Under the pieces are notes generated by a model. The model saw only the letters and a list, made by a program, of their open reading frames with translations, had not been told where the DNA came from and searched no databases. This document shows, piece by piece, positions 41,583-52,839 of a stretch of 64,000 nt of DNA. The first letter of the stretch is position 1; each line of letters starts with the position of its first letter. This DNA comes from Henricia sp. BOLD:AAB3569 (Eukaryota > Echinodermata > Asteroidea > Spinulosida > Echinasteridae), in the NCBI GenBank assembly GCA_037783545.1, contig JBBELK010000094.1, positions 124,001-188,000 of the forward strand, given 5' to 3'. The position numbers were made by a program, and so were the translations under genes.

Positions 41583-42833
41583 TAGTACGGCAGCAACAAC
41601 CGGCAAGTAATGTAGTGCACATGCGCGATATGCACACGCCCGGCCGAATGCGCTCACAACAGTAAAGACATGAAGCTTTTATGTCTTAGCTAAGCAGTAC
41701 TAACTTTTGGATATTGCAAGACATTTTTTAATGTGTCGCAGCTAAGATGTCATAAACTTAGTTAGGACACATGATGTGTCTCAGACTAAATAGACGGTTA
41801 TATTGCAATCCACCCCTGATTCTGGTTCCGAAAAGTCAGTTTTGCAAGTTAGTTTTGTGTCCAGTCGCATTGTCCAGTCGCATGAAAGTTTCTTACTGCA
41901 GAATTGCACCAAATTCAACTCTGATTTTTCCACAATATTTATAAGTAATTGACAAAAGAGAGACTATTTATACAGGTATGAAACAAAGTTGAACATAAGT
42001 ATGAAAATTCGAACAGAAATGTTTGTTTCGAGCGAGAGTCCGGAGAATGGGACTCAGCGAGCGCGTGCTAGTATGGCAAACTACCGTGGATCGCCCCGCG
42101 CAGCACAGCAAATATCCCGAGTGCACACACGGCGGGTTGGTTGGTGTACATGTACGTTCGTGAAGAAACAACATGATGCCGTACTTCTCCAGAGAAAACC
42201 TTGGCACAAAGGGCACACTGATTGCCATAAGTGCCAAAAAAACCTACAACAACAACAGAGAAAACGGAAATTCATAATCGGTCGTCCGGGCTGTCCATCC
42301 AGTGATTTCGTGATCAGAAAATTGGAGATATCCCGAGTAGGAAAAGAGCGAATCGTTTCTGACAAAGTCGTGAAGCTCGCGCGTAGTTGCAACGGCTGGT
42401 AAAGCGTATGTCTTTTGACCGTTTGTGTTAATTTTGCACTTTTTCAGTAAATTACGGGATATTTTGATGATTTTTTCTCACAACGACTATTAACAAAGTA
42501 TGCTGCTATCACTAAATCATGTAAACAGTAGGCCGGTGTGTACCTTTAATAACTAGCCCCGCGAGCAGTGCTTTGGAAAACCTCAGCCCCGTCGCCTAAT
42601 CTAAATCTGTGGCAAACTCACGCAAATGAAATTTGTCCCATGGCTCTGATATTTGCTCAATAGGTGCACTCACCCCAGTTTGCAAATATTCCGAAGAGTA
42701 CGCATCGATCCGATGTCTAGTTTTGGTAAAATCGTGGGCAAACTTAAGACGTCCTCCGTGCGATAAAATACAGACGGTTTGCCCAAAAATCAAATATGCG
42801 CATGCGCGAGAGCGGAGAGGTCAACACAATCTA

Positions 42834-42910
42834 GACTGGTTCGCTGTCCTCATATTTACTTCCCTTCATCTTACGACGAAGGGAAGTAAATTGAGGATGT
42901 GGAACCAGTC
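42834..42910. mobile_element. 77-bp palindromic MITE, GACTGGTTC ends
   Basis: gactggttcgctgtcctcat / atgtggaaccagtc, with cttcccttcatcttacgacgaagggaag in the middle, flanked by TA. Shares termini with 41242-41582, so it is probably a minimal relative. Confidence 0.88.
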
Positions 42911-42994
42911 TAGTGTTGACCTCTCCGCTCTCGCGCATGTGCATATTTGATTTTTGGGCAAACCGTCTGTATTTTATCGCACGGAGGGTCTTAA

Positions 42995-43126
42995 AGGCAC
43001 AGGCTCGTCAGCAATGCGCGCCCGCCAAATGTGTGCCACGCAATACGCAGCTCCATAGCAAAGGCATGGAGCTGCGTATTTCGAGCACGAATTTGGCGGG
43101 CGCGCATTGCTGACGAGCCTGTGCCT
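42995..43126. mobile_element. 132-bp TTAA MITE, AGGCACAGG ends
   Basis: aggcacaggctcgtcagcaa tgcgcgcccgccaaat and its inverse form both arms around ctccatagcaaaggcatggag. TTAA is duplicated on both sides. The opposite arm of the host palindrome (cgtgggcaaacttaagacgt, 42737-42756) keeps the empty site with one TTAA. Confidence 0.93.
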
Positions 43127-43270
43127 TTAAGTTTGCCCACGATTTTACCGAAACTAGACATCGGATCGATGCGTACTCTATCTTCGGAATATTTGCAAAC
43201 TGGGGTGATGCACCTATTGAGCAAATATCAGACTTTCAGAGCCATGGGACAAATTTCATTTGCATGAGTT

Positions 43271-43775
43271 TAACCTTCCCTTTCAGTGCATGCAAGGATT
43301 GGAGCTGGTCAATGCAAAGAATCTGTATTGCCCAATTGGGACTTGACCCGCGCGGTTTCGAGTCAACTCGGACCCAAGTCAACTCGGTCCCAAGTCATCT
43401 CGGAGCCAAGTCAACTCGGACCCTATGGGAAATTGAACGTAAAATTGTACCTTTCTTTTCTGGATGTCCTTCAGATCCTGTAAGGACTTCTCATCTATAC
43501 ATTTTCATATAAAAATATAATTCAGTAATAGTTTGTTTTCGCTCGTTATACCTCATCGACTTCGTGTGTTGTTTGCATTCGTTTGTGTAATGTACGAACT
43601 ATTTTAAGTGGTATGGTGCCTATAACCGGAACCGTCCATAGGCCTATCACTATGAGCAAAAACATGTACATGTTCATTGTGACCCCATTGTTAGTAACAA
43701 TGGTGTGTGCCCAATTTCCATTGTTAGATGTTCATAGTGTATGTTGTATACGTTTTGTCGAGAACTTTACCTTAA
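43271..43775. other. Spacer with aactcgg-type direct repeats
   Basis: At 43365-43425 short units such as 'caactcggacccaagt' and 'catctcggagccaagt' repeat about five times. A palindrome related to 14670-14740 lies at 43683-43735. No gene is seen. Confidence 0.5.
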
Positions 43776-44600
43776 AGGTACACACCGGCCTATTGTTTAC
43801 ATGATTTAGTGATGTAGCAGCATTGACAATACTTTTTTGATGGTCGTTGTGAAAAAAGATCATCAAAATATCCCGTAATTTACTAAAGAAGTGCAAAATT
43901 AACGAAAACGGTCAAAAGACGGGTTATAGTACGCTTTACCAGCCGTTGCAACTACGCGCGAGCCTCACGATAGATCGATTTGTCACAAACGATTCGATCG
44001 CTCTTCTCCTGCTCAGGATATCTCCAATTTTCTGCTCACGATTTCACTGGACAGCCCGGACAACCGAATAGGAATTTCCGTTTTCTTTTGAGGAGTTGGC
44101 ATCATGTTTTTTCTTCACGAACGTACACCCGAGCAACACGTCCGTGTGTCGTGTGCACTCAGGCTATTTGCCGTGCTGCGCGGGGCAAATATCCTACACT
44201 CCACGGTAACCTGCCGTAGCACGCGCTCGCTCCCGTTCTCCGGACTCTCGAAACAAACAATTATGTTCGAATTTTCATACTTATGTTTAACTTTGTTTCA
44301 TACCTGTATAAATAGTCTCTCTTTTTGTCAATTACTTATAAATATTGGGGGGAAATCAGAGTTGAATTTGGTGCAGTTCTGCAGTAACAAACTTTTATAC
44401 GGATGGAAATACAACTAACTCACAAGACCACGTGACTTTTCGGAACCAGAATTTGGTTCCGAAAAGTCACGTGACCTTGAAAACGGCCAAATTTGACGGC
44501 GTCTTTTCAGGATATATCTAATTTACTCTCGAAAGCGCTTCAGAATAATGTATAGGTCTATTTCGAGCCCAAAATAGCCCAACAAAGCCGGTGTGTTCCT
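43776..44600. mobile_element. TTAA-flanked AGGTACACACCGG element, copy 2
   Basis: 825 bp, opposite in orientation to 40682-42545 and free of insertions, so it is the reference for the empty sites. TTAA lies at 43772-43775 and 44601-44604. It contains the palindrome cgtgacttttcggaaccaga/atttggttccgaaaagtcac near 44445-44470. Confidence 0.92.
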
Positions 44601-44615
44601 TTAATATAACCCTTA

Positions 44616-44926
44616 AGGCGGATTCACACTATCGCGGAAAAATCAGACTGTGCCATTGGTTTGTACACAAACTGGTTTGCCGCTTGTGCGCGGCCTATGG
44701 CCTATCGCGACGCGCAAAACGTTTTGAGCTGGGTCAAAGTTCAAATTTGTTGAACTTTGACCGCGGTGCGCTGACCTTTCCAACGCGCAGCCAATGAGGT
44801 TTTAGAGAAGCCCCAAGATACCAGAGTAGAATTTTCTATTTTGGAATAATCGGCGATTGGGAGCTCATGCAATGCGGTGAGCGCAGCGCGAAAGTGTGAT
44901 TTTTCCGCGATAGTGTGAATCCGCCT
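44616..44926. mobile_element. PIF/Harbinger-like MITE, TTA target
   Basis: AGGCGGATTCACACTATCGC and gcgatagtgtgaatccgcct are exact inverses, extended by ggaaaaatca/tgatttttcc. TTA is duplicated (44613-44615, 44927-44929). 311 bp. Confidence 0.93.
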
Positions 44927-45227
44927 TTACTGTCCACACTCTTTCCTGGAAAAAAGCAGAATCGAACTCGCAACTGATCTTGCTTGATAGTCCTACGTCT
45001 TCACCACTAAAGTACCACAACTCCTTCGACTTTTTACTATTATCTTTTAATTATTTTAATAACTCTATGAGGGCGATACATAGAGATATAAATATTCATG
45101 TATTTGCATAATAATGATGGGAAAACGTGCAATGTGATTGGTTAATTTTTCTTGCATTGACGATGTGTGCTGCAGAAAAAAATATCGCTGCCTATTAGGT
45201 TCGCTCGTTCCCACCGCCCATACTGGG

Positions 45228-45423
45228 TACAGAGCGCTTTCACAGCTGTCACTATAAACATCTCCCGTGTTTGTCCTCCAGATCGGAAGAGAACAATACA
45301 CCCGGGCCCGTGCTTTTCTGCAAGCAGCCACATGCGTTTCTCCACGTAGCTCAATTGTTCTCTCCCCATCTGGAGGACAAACACGGGAGGGTCGTGACCT
45401 TTTGACCCCATGTGAAAGCGCCC
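45228..45423. mobile_element. Palindromic MITE with 'ctcccgtgtttgtcctccag' arms
   Basis: agcgctttcaca ... ctcccgtgtttgtcctccag at the left is mirrored by ctggaggacaaacacgggag ... tgtgaaagcgc at the right. Frames on both strands here overlap each other and are artefacts, including the 187-codon minus frame. Confidence 0.8.
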
Positions 45424-47229
45424 TATTTATTGAATTATGTGATAACTTGAAAACGTGAGACAATTGCCGACATGGGGTACTGCAAACTTGGTCTTGGACA
45501 TTTTTGTTTTTAAACTTAGATTTAAATAAATCCTTGTTAATTTTGCAGATTACCTTGTTATAACAGGGATCTTGTATTATCAGGAGGGAAAACAGAATTC
45601 TAGATGTCAAAGCTAAAGGCTCTGTCACACATTAACGAATATGATTAACGAACATCAACGAATGAAAAATATAGTTATCCGTTGGGATTCGTCAAAGAAA
45701 TAGGAACAATAGACGAGTTACTAACATACATGGAACGAAGAGAACGTACGATGAACGAACGACTTGCGGATAGGGAACGTATTTGTAAAGTTCAGTTTTC
45801 CGAGCGCCACCGAACAATACCGAATGTGAACCGGATGTGTACCGTATCAAACGAATGCATAACGTATGAGTAACGCACAAAACGTACAGTCAACGTATGA
45901 CAATCGTCGCAGAGAGCGTATGCATGACATCTCGATCGTAGGTCCGACTAGTAGTGATGAGGAATGCCAAAGGCCGAGCCTTTTGTATGATCTCGATAGT
46001 CCGTTCAATGCCCGTTCACTATCCGTTGCTTTCGGTAGTGGTGCGTTAGAGATTCGTTCAGTGGACTGTATTCAGACGTTCTGTGCGTTTCATGCTGTAG
46101 GCATTCGTTAGTCTATGCGTTTTGGTCCGTTATGTATTCGGTATCAACCCGGCCGTTATACATCCGTTCAATGCGTCACACAGGGCTGCCAACATTGAGT
46201 CGAAGTTCAGAGTGAGATTTTGTGAGCGAGTGCGCGGGGCCGAGGAGAATTGCGACTAGGGGTGGGGGAAGAGTGTGGGTGGTGGGAGCTTTTGCATTTT
46301 TAAAAGGTAGAAATGGTGCAATCTGACGCATAGAATGATTTTTTGTATCCCTCTAGTTGCATAACTTAACTGAGTTCAGTCTCAAACCGAAAATTTTTCA
46401 TTCATCAAAACAAAACCTTATTCCCTTTTCAGCTCAGGTGAATCTTCTTGGAGGTGGAAGTGTCATGGGTAAGAATTGAGATATTCAGTTGACCATGATT
46501 AGCTTTTTCCCCCTAAAATGTCTTATCAGTGAGTGCAGATTTGATAGAAAACAATAATATATACGCGAAAAAAATTTTTTTTTGACTTCGAAAACACTTT
46601 TTTTCCCAGCCAGTTTTGTACACAAAAACGTTTCTCAACTGGTTTTGTTTCTCCAATATGTTTGCCCACTACTTTTTCTACGATGTCCACTTACACCTCC
46701 AATTTTCCCTTTACAATAAGCGAGTTCGGCATTTCGATGCGCGCAAAGGGTTGTGGGTAATGTCAAAGGTCAAGAGTTCCTAAACTCCGGTCGTGCCTGC
46801 ACGCGCGCATACGATTGTGCATACTCGCGTGTTCAAATGTCTCGTTTTTCAGCTTTTTCTTCTTTATACGTGGTTATAACTTAACATGAGTGACGCACAG
46901 TATAAGAACTTTGGTTTGGATGATTTTCTGCGTTGGAAAGTTGAGGCTTTGAAGAGATTTTTGGCGGATAGATCAGAGGACTGAAACGAACGGGACGGAA
47001 AGAACTTGCACTGCATTAGCCTTTGCTGCTGCAACACAGTTGAATCATAGAGCAAGGAACTGCTCTATGGTTGAATGTACCTGTTCTTCCAAGTGCTAGC
47101 GAGGAAAAGCAGTTGCATGCTCGACAGTATCGGCAACTTCTGAAAGTATTGACACAATGACTTGCTTCCGCGTTTCTTTGTTCCGGGGCGGTGAAATGGA
47201 TTAAGTCGGAGAATAGACTCGAAAGTGTG

Positions 47230-47282
47230 GATTCTTGAAAATAATGGGCTCGGCTTCGCCTCGCCCATTATTTTCAAGAATC
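47230..47282. repeat. Near-perfect short hairpin
   Basis: gattcttgaaaataatgggc and gcccattattttcaagaatc, 20 bp each, around tcggcttcgcctc. The arms extend a little further outward (gtgtg/tacac). A small insertion or extruding palindrome within the hAT-like element. Confidence 0.88.
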
Positions 47283-47299
47283 TACACTTCTCGTCCATT

Positions 47300-49190
47300 C
47301 TCCTTGACAGAATGTACCATATAAGTCATGAAAATGTTGAACAAAGGCTGGTTTTGTATTTGAGACGAGTGTGGTATATTGTCATAGCACTAGAAAAGAC
47401 ATCCAATATTGTAAAAATTGGTTAACGCTTTTTTAAATATTTGCCCTAACCATGGTTTATATTCAATCTTCGCCAATAAACTAAATAAGCCAAGGCCACT
47501 ACAACATTGTTATTTAAGGGATCTTCATAAAACGTTGTGCACATATACAATGTATGACAATTTCAAGACTTTAATGTAAAAATGCACATAAAGTACTACA
47601 CGTATGCATATTAAATGTACATGTAGATAATATATAAGTTTTGCTTTGGTAACTCTAATAAACATCTTTGGTACTGAAAATAAATAAGTTACTTTAAGTT
47701 ACTCTTTTCAGGTTATAGAAAATATAAACGTTTTCTCTGGTAACACTAACAAAAGATCTTTGGTATGCTTTGGAGAGACATTTTCTCTTAAATATACACT
47801 GTAACTCATAAATATGAAAATATAGGTTACATAAACGTATGTATGTATGTGTGTGTTAAATAAGTTACTCTTTCCAGGTTTGGATAATAGTTTTTATAGA
47901 CGTTTTCTTTGGCAACACTAATAAAAAATAAAGATCTTTGGTATGCTTTGGAAATACTACATTGTACCTTTTTTCTTAATTATAACTCATAAATCTGACA
48001 ATAAATAAATTCGGATTGATCAAAACAAAGGAAGTTGCCACTGAAGGTTTTAACTGTTATACATACTTTTATTGCCAATTTATGCTACTTTAGTACTTGA
48101 GTGAACTTGTACAAAAGACAAACTGCATTATGGGAAGGAGTGATCAAACAACCTTCTCAAAATACTGTTTTGTTGTTTGTACAAGTCCATGCAAGCATTA
48201 ACCCACTCCACACATTTTGGTTTAAAGACTGGCAACCCTGTAAGTGGATCACCTTCTCTTTTTAGCAATGGGCGTGCTCTGATGTTGATGGAGCAGAATG
48301 AAGTTCATACTCAAGGTGCAAGACGGGATCAGGATTACGTTCAACATGTTGTCGCCCGCATCATGCCTGTGCAAGAGACAAAATAAATTTAAACAATCTC
48401 TGCGGGAAAAATTTTAATTTGATGATAAACTCAAAATTAAGAGTGGAAAATGTCACAATTTTTCAAAGGAAAAACCTTTAAAGACCATTTGAGAGTTTTC
48501 CAAAGCTTTGGTTTGGTGAGAAATGTGCATGATAATATTTCTTACAGGTGTGTAGCTGTCATTACAAAAAAGGAGGAAAATGCACAGAATCTTCATCTTT
48601 GTAGGCCTACAGTATTATTAAAAAAAAAAATTATCAGATAGGTGAGGAAACAAAAAAGAGGCAATCGGCTGATTGGCTGAGAAGTTGCATGCCTGTTCCG
48701 AGTTTCTGTTGAGGATCCCCAAATTTCTGCAAAAGTGCTGACAAAAATGTTTTTTTTCTTCACATTTTCAAGGTCTAAATTCACTTTAAAAAGTAAAGTT
48801 ATAGTCACTCCCAAATCATTCGCGCAAAACAGCTGTAGTGGATATTAGTAGACAAATATGCACAAATATTTCTCCATACGTCTCTGGACCATGGAGGAAG
48901 AAAACACATTTATTCCTCCATGTCTGGACCATGTCTGGACCGAGCTAATAAAGCAGGGTTCTTCGCGTTATTAAATCAATGTCAACGAGTCGCGAAAAGT
49001 CGGTCTGTTTTATCGTGGTTTTCCCGGCTTATTGCGCATTCCAGGATCGGGAAATGCTGCACAAACACTTTCGGTAGTATAAAACAAAACAATAATGCTA
49101 ATAATTTAGGACCTGCCTTATTCTGTTATCTTAGGGAGCATTTATAAGACCGCAGTCCATCGTGTCCGCATAGCGATAACACAGTCAGCA
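47300..49190. other. Interior of the hAT-like element, no supported gene
   Basis: AT-rich 1.9 kb with diverged repeats of 'ttttctttggtaacactaa' and 'gatctttggtatgctttgg' near 47730-47960. No transposase or host exon was recognised. Confidence 0.45.
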
Positions 49191-50493
49191 GCGAAAGTTA
49201 GGAACTCTTGACCTTTGACATTACCCACAATCCTTTGCGCGCATCGAAATGCCGAACTCGCTTATTAATCCATGCTTCGATCCTTTCAATGCACAACGGA
49301 ATATTTTTTGCGGTAAAAAAAAAAACACGAGCGATGCATGAACGACGTATTCGTTTTGATGACCAATGAGTTGGGTACCCATACTCCCTTCCAGAGAAGC
49401 CATACTGATCGTGCGAAAAGATAAGCACCTGACCACATTAGATGGAGCCGTCAACAGAGGGCGCCCATACTTTTTTCGATACAGAACATCGGTGCGATCG
49501 GAAGGTACCGAAAAGGATCGTTTGCCGTTACTTTTTTTGGAGGAGTAATTTTATTAAGCGTGAGAAAATGTTATGCGTGCGTGAGAGCGTGAGAATGAAG
49601 TAAAATGCGTGAGTCTCACGCTCAATGCGTGAGTGTTGGCAGCCCTGCGTCACATGTCCGGTAGCCGCCAACATCACCGGATGCATACCGTACATCAACG
49701 ATTGAATAGAGTACGCCGATAACGGACGAATTACGTTCAATACGCACAACTAGCGAATGACAACCGTACGCAATTCGTTAACGGAGTTCGTTGGAAGTTT
49801 TGTGCATGCTCAAAACATTCCAACGTTCTTGCCGTATATTAACGATCATTACCGTACGAATAACGAAATTGACGGACCTCAAACGATCACAAAATGGACA
49901 TCACCGTATCGCCGAAAACGGCGTTCGTTAGGCGTTCGTCGACGCGATTCGTTAATGTGTGACAGGGCCTTAAGAAAAGTTGTAGGGAAAAATGTCATGG
50001 ATTTCAAGAAAAACAAAATGAAGTATATCCGGTAACCAGGGATATAGCTGGGGTCATCCAATGCACGAACTGTACGTTGTGTGTTGTTGCTAAACTGAGC
50101 AGTGCACACGATGTAAACTACATGTATCTTACAAAAAAACACAGACAGCGACAAGCAACAGCAAAACGTACAGTTCATGCACTGGATTGGCCGCACTACT
50201 TAGTATTAATTGTGGATATATACAAAATTAGAGTTCCTAGCTTTCAAATTTGTCTCTACATGTTTGTACTGTACAATAATACCAACCAAGTAAATATGCG
50301 CCGGTAATAGGTGTGTGCTGTATTGAAGGGTTTTGTATCAGTGTTTATTAGTATTGCCAGTTAAGAAAATACATAAAACGTATCGCTAAATACCATGAAA
50401 TGGAATATACTAAAATAATACTCTAGAATATATACTTAAAATGCCATCAAGGACACGTATCAAGGCTTGCTTTATCGATAAACATGATTATTA

Positions 50494-50639
50494 TACACTA
50501 CTCAAAAGAATTAAAGGAACAAGAGAACATAATGTTTTTGTCATGGTCTATATGGGCTACCGTTAGAACAAGAGGCATTAAAGTTATGTGAAAATCATTC
50601 AGGTGTTGTCAATTGATTCTCAAACAATACTCAACAATG
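50494..50639 (+). repeat. Left terminal inverted repeat of the Tc1-like element
   Basis: 146 bp, inverse of 51980-52129. Confidence 0.95.
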
Positions 50640-50748
50640 TTGGTGAAATCTAACACGTGGACGTCCACAGGCGTGTTCTTTTACCCTGTATAAGGTGTTG
50701 GTATTGGTACACTTGTCATCACTAGTTGTTATCACTTCTTGCAACAAA

Positions 50749-51834
50749 ATGAAGGTTCTTCCAATTCTGTTGTTTGTTGTCTGTCTGCTGGGACTGAGTA
50801 CTGGTGTTCGCCGTCAGTTAACTGAAGCTGAGGTTGCTAGAGCTGTCCAGCTCCTTGAATTTGGCAATACACAGCGTGCGGTGGCTGTACATTTTGATGT
50901 GTCCGTAAGTGTCATCAACCGGTTGTGGAGACGTTTTCAGGAAGATGGTCTGTACACCAGGAGGCCAGGACAAGGTCGCAGACGTGTGACTACCCCTCCC
51001 CAGGACCGATACCTGAGGATCCTGGCACGTCGAAATCGACGATCTACTGCAAGATCCTTAGCCACAAGCTTCCACAGGGCAACTGATGTCCGTGTTTCCA
51101 ATCAAACAGTCAGTAATCGTCTGCATGAAGATGGTATGAGAGCCAGACGACCAGCCACATGCCCCATTTTGTCCGTAGTACACCGCAGAGCCCGGCTGGA
51201 CTTTGCTAGAAACCATCAATTTTGGCAGATGGACCAGTGGGCACCAGTACTGTTCTCAAATGAAAGCAGGTTCACTGTTTCAACCAATGATAGACGTGTA
51301 AGGGTTTGGAGACGGTCGGGGGAACGATATTTCAACTGCAACATTGTCGAATTTGACCACTTTGGAGGTGGATCAGTTATGGTGTGGGCGGGTATCTCCC
51401 TGGAGGGGCGTACGGACCTCGTCGTGGTAGCTGGTGGTGCACTAATTACAGGTTTGAGGTATCGAGATGAGATACTGGAACCTGTTGTGAGGCCATATGC
51501 TGCTGCCGTAGGTGAAAATTTCATCCTGGTGCAAGATAACGCTCGTGCACACCCTGCACGAGTGTCCATGAACTTTCTTGAGAATGAGGGCATCAGCACG
51601 ATGCCCTGGCCGGCAAGATCTCCTGACATAAACCCTATAGAGCATGCATGGGACATGCTTGGCAGACGTGTTGCAGGTCGAGAACATGCTCCAGACTCTG
51701 TACAGACACTCAGAGAGGCCTTGGTTGAAGAGTGGGAGAACATTCCTCAAGACTCCATAAGACAGTTAATTTTAAGCATGCCTCGACGCTGTCAGGAGTG
51801 CATACAAGCACGTGGAGGTCATACCAGTTACTAG
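50749..51834 (+). CDS. Tc1/mariner-superfamily transposase (DD34E type)
   Basis: 361 codons from ATG in good context (caaaATGAAGG). Domains: N-terminal paired-like helix-turn-helix (LTEAEVARAVQLLEFGNTQR, then VAVHFDVSVSVINRLWRRF; residues about 22-65); a basic linker with TRRPGQGRRRV; then the DDE catalytic core. The second acidic residue is in VQDNARAH, and the Glu follows in SPDINPIEHAWD after 34 residues. The position of the first catalytic Asp (FSDES in relatives) reads FSNES, a GAT to AAT change that should abolish cleavage. Residues 1-20, MKVLPILLFVVCLLGLSTGV, look like a secretory signal peptide, which is odd for a nuclear enzyme. Either translation starts elsewhere or the leader has been acquired. 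Near-identical TIRs with an altered catalytic residue suggest mobilisation in trans. Confidence 0.93.
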   Translation: MKVLPILLFVVCLLGLSTGVRRQLTEAEVARAVQLLEFGNTQRAVAVHFDVSVSVINRLWRRFQEDGLYTRRPGQGRRRVTTPPQDRYLRILARRNRRSTARSLATSFHRATDVRVSNQTVSNRLHEDGMRARRPATCPILSVVHRRARLDFARNHQFWQMDQWAPVLFSNESRFTVSTNDRRVRVWRRSGERYFNCNIVEFDHFGGGSVMVWAGISLEGRTDLVVVAGGALITGLRYRDEILEPVVRPYAAAVGENFILVQDNARAHPARVSMNFLENEGISTMPWPARSPDINPIEHAWDMLGRRVAGREHAPDSVQTLREALVEEWENIPQDSIRQLILSMPRRCQECIQARGGHTSY

Positions 51835-51979
51835 ACAATGATTAATTAACGTTTACTTTGCCAAAACGTGGACAATGTACGGATAGTCATGATAACCTGC
51901 CAGATGATTATGTCCATATTTTTGTTCATTCATGTTTTAGTCATGTTAACAGGCTACCACATCAATAAATTTCGCCATA

Positions 51980-52129
51980 CATTGTTGAGTATTAATTGTT
52001 TGAGAATCAATTGACAACACCTGAATGATTTTCACATAACTTGAATGCCTCTTGTTCTAACGGTAGCCCATATAGACCATGACAAAAACATTATGTTCTC
52101 TTGTTCCTTTAATTCTTTTGAGTAGTGTA
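51980..52129 (-). repeat. Right terminal inverted repeat of the Tc1-like element
   Basis: 150 bp, inverse of 50494-50639, with four extra bases (ttaa type) near its inner end. Confidence 0.95.
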
Positions 52130-52181
52130 TAAAATGAAGCTTTTGCGGATACCGTGCGTTTCTGATACTGTGCAGCACATA

Positions 52182-52525
52182 AATTGGTTCCCGATCCCTA
52201 TAGATTGGTTCGCTTATTGCGAAAATATAGGGATCGGTAAAGGGCAGCCATGACGGGCAGAATTCTGCCCGTCACGTGGTTATTATTATTTTATTTTTTT
52301 TAGTAAGTACGCAGATTTTAGAATGACATTTTTAACTTGGCCGTGCGTGTTGAACATATCCAATTATGTAAATAAAGTATATTGCCTAAAGCAAAGGGCT
52401 TGGCCAATTTTAAATATAAAAAACACAATGCGCACGCGCAAAGACGACCAATTACAGATCAAGATGAAGCGCCCTTTACCTGTCCTTATATTCTCCTGTG
52501 TGGAATATGTGGACGGGAACCAGTC
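52182..52525. mobile_element. TA-flanked GAYTGGTTCCCG MITE, copy 2
   Basis: Near full-length match to 41242-41582, with AATTGGTTCCCGATCCC and ggacgggaaccagtc ends and TA on both sides. Shadow frames on both strands are shared with copy 1. Confidence 0.92.
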
Positions 52526-52839
52526 TATGCAGCACAGAGCCCCAAACTGATGCGCGTGCACGCTGGGCGCACCCATGCACACGCGTACGCGCCCGTTGTG
52601 CATCGAGTGAATGGATTGCGCGTATGTGCTACGCGCGCATTGGATGGCTTTGAGTGTGATATGAGAATATACCGCACGAGTCATGAAAATACGGAACGAG
52701 CCGAAAAGACATCCAATATTATTATTGTTCTATGAAATGAAGCTTCTATCTTCTTTGTTTTGCCAAGATTTCCGCAAGATTTTTGTCTGTTTTGTTCTTT
52801 TTACGGTTTTATTATTATTATTATTATTATTTATTTCTG

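Larger units (their letters stand above)
40846..41817. mobile_element. AGGGGTGGATTGCAATA element (second nest level)
   Basis: Ends aggggtggattgcaata and tattgcaatccacccct are inverted. Subterminal blocks such as aggacgtcctaac and cctaaaca-like words repeat. It split the palindromic centre of the outer element, whose uninterrupted form (ggaaccagaatttggttcc) is seen at 44441-44459. A clear target duplication was not found. Confidence 0.82.
40682..42545. mobile_element. TTAA-flanked element with AGGTACACACCGG ends, copy 1 (outer shell of a nest)
   Basis: AGGTACACACCGGCTTCGTT and ggccggtgtgtacct are terminal inverted repeats flanked by TTAA on both sides (40678-40681, 42546-42549). The same family occurs at 43776-44600 in the opposite orientation and 36121-36660 in part. 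Its middle holds a second element (40846-41817), which holds a third (41242-41582). TTAA targets are used by piggyBac and Kolobok transposons. No transposase is present. Confidence 0.9.
42612..43270. mobile_element. Large palindromic element hit by two smaller ones
   Basis: Left arm 42612-42833 and right arm 42911-43270 are inverted: 'gcaaatgaaatttgtcccatggctct', tgagcaaatatcag-type, ccccagtttgcaaatattcc, cgtgggcaaacttaag and acagacggtttgcccaaaaa. The centre is filled by a 77-bp MITE, and the right arm is interrupted by a TTAA element. Outer ends and target duplication are not clear. Confidence 0.85.
46181..49646. mobile_element. hAT-like element nested in the composite
   Basis: CAGGGCTGCCAACATTGAGT at the left and gagtgttggcagccctg at the right form the ends. 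gcgtcaca flanks both sides (46173-46180, 49647-49654), an 8-bp duplication. CAGGG termini and 8-bp targets are typical of hAT. Inner inverted blocks at 46717-46790 and 49198-49265 (gcgagttcggcatttcgatg, cgcgcaaaggattgtgggta type) show a further palindromic layer. Non-autonomous. Confidence 0.85.
45617..49970. mobile_element. 4.35-kb composite element, TAA target, AGGCYCTGTCACACATT ends
   Basis: AGGCTCTGTCACACATTAAC and its inverse gttaatgtgtgacagggcct lie 4.3 kb apart with TAA on both sides (45614-45616, 49971-49973). The arms continue as ACGAAC/GTTCGT-rich sequence. A hAT-like element at 46181-49646 fills most of the interior. No transposase frame was found at either level. PIF/Harbinger-like by target and terminus. 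Confidence 0.87.
50494..52129 (+). mobile_element. Tc1-like DNA transposon, nearly intact
   Basis: 1636 bp with long terminal inverted repeats (50494-50639 and 51980-52129), beginning TACACTACTCAAAAGAATTA and flanked by TA. The two repeats differ by one substitution and a 4-base indel, so insertion is fairly recent. A single transposase frame fills the centre. It landed about 50 bp left of the MITE at 52182. Confidence 0.96.

Noticed and set aside
45281-45294. Match of about 12 bases to a common sequencing adapter (agatcggaagag)
   Set aside because: It lies within one arm of a native palindrome whose other arm is consistent with it, so a chance match is more likely than contamination.
45065-45628. 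187-codon minus-strand frame
   Set aside because: Crosses a palindromic MITE and competes with overlapping frames on both strands. No motif.
50695-50748. Upstream extension of the transposase frame from GTG
   Set aside because: GTG is not an expected start in animals. The ATG at 50749 has good context.
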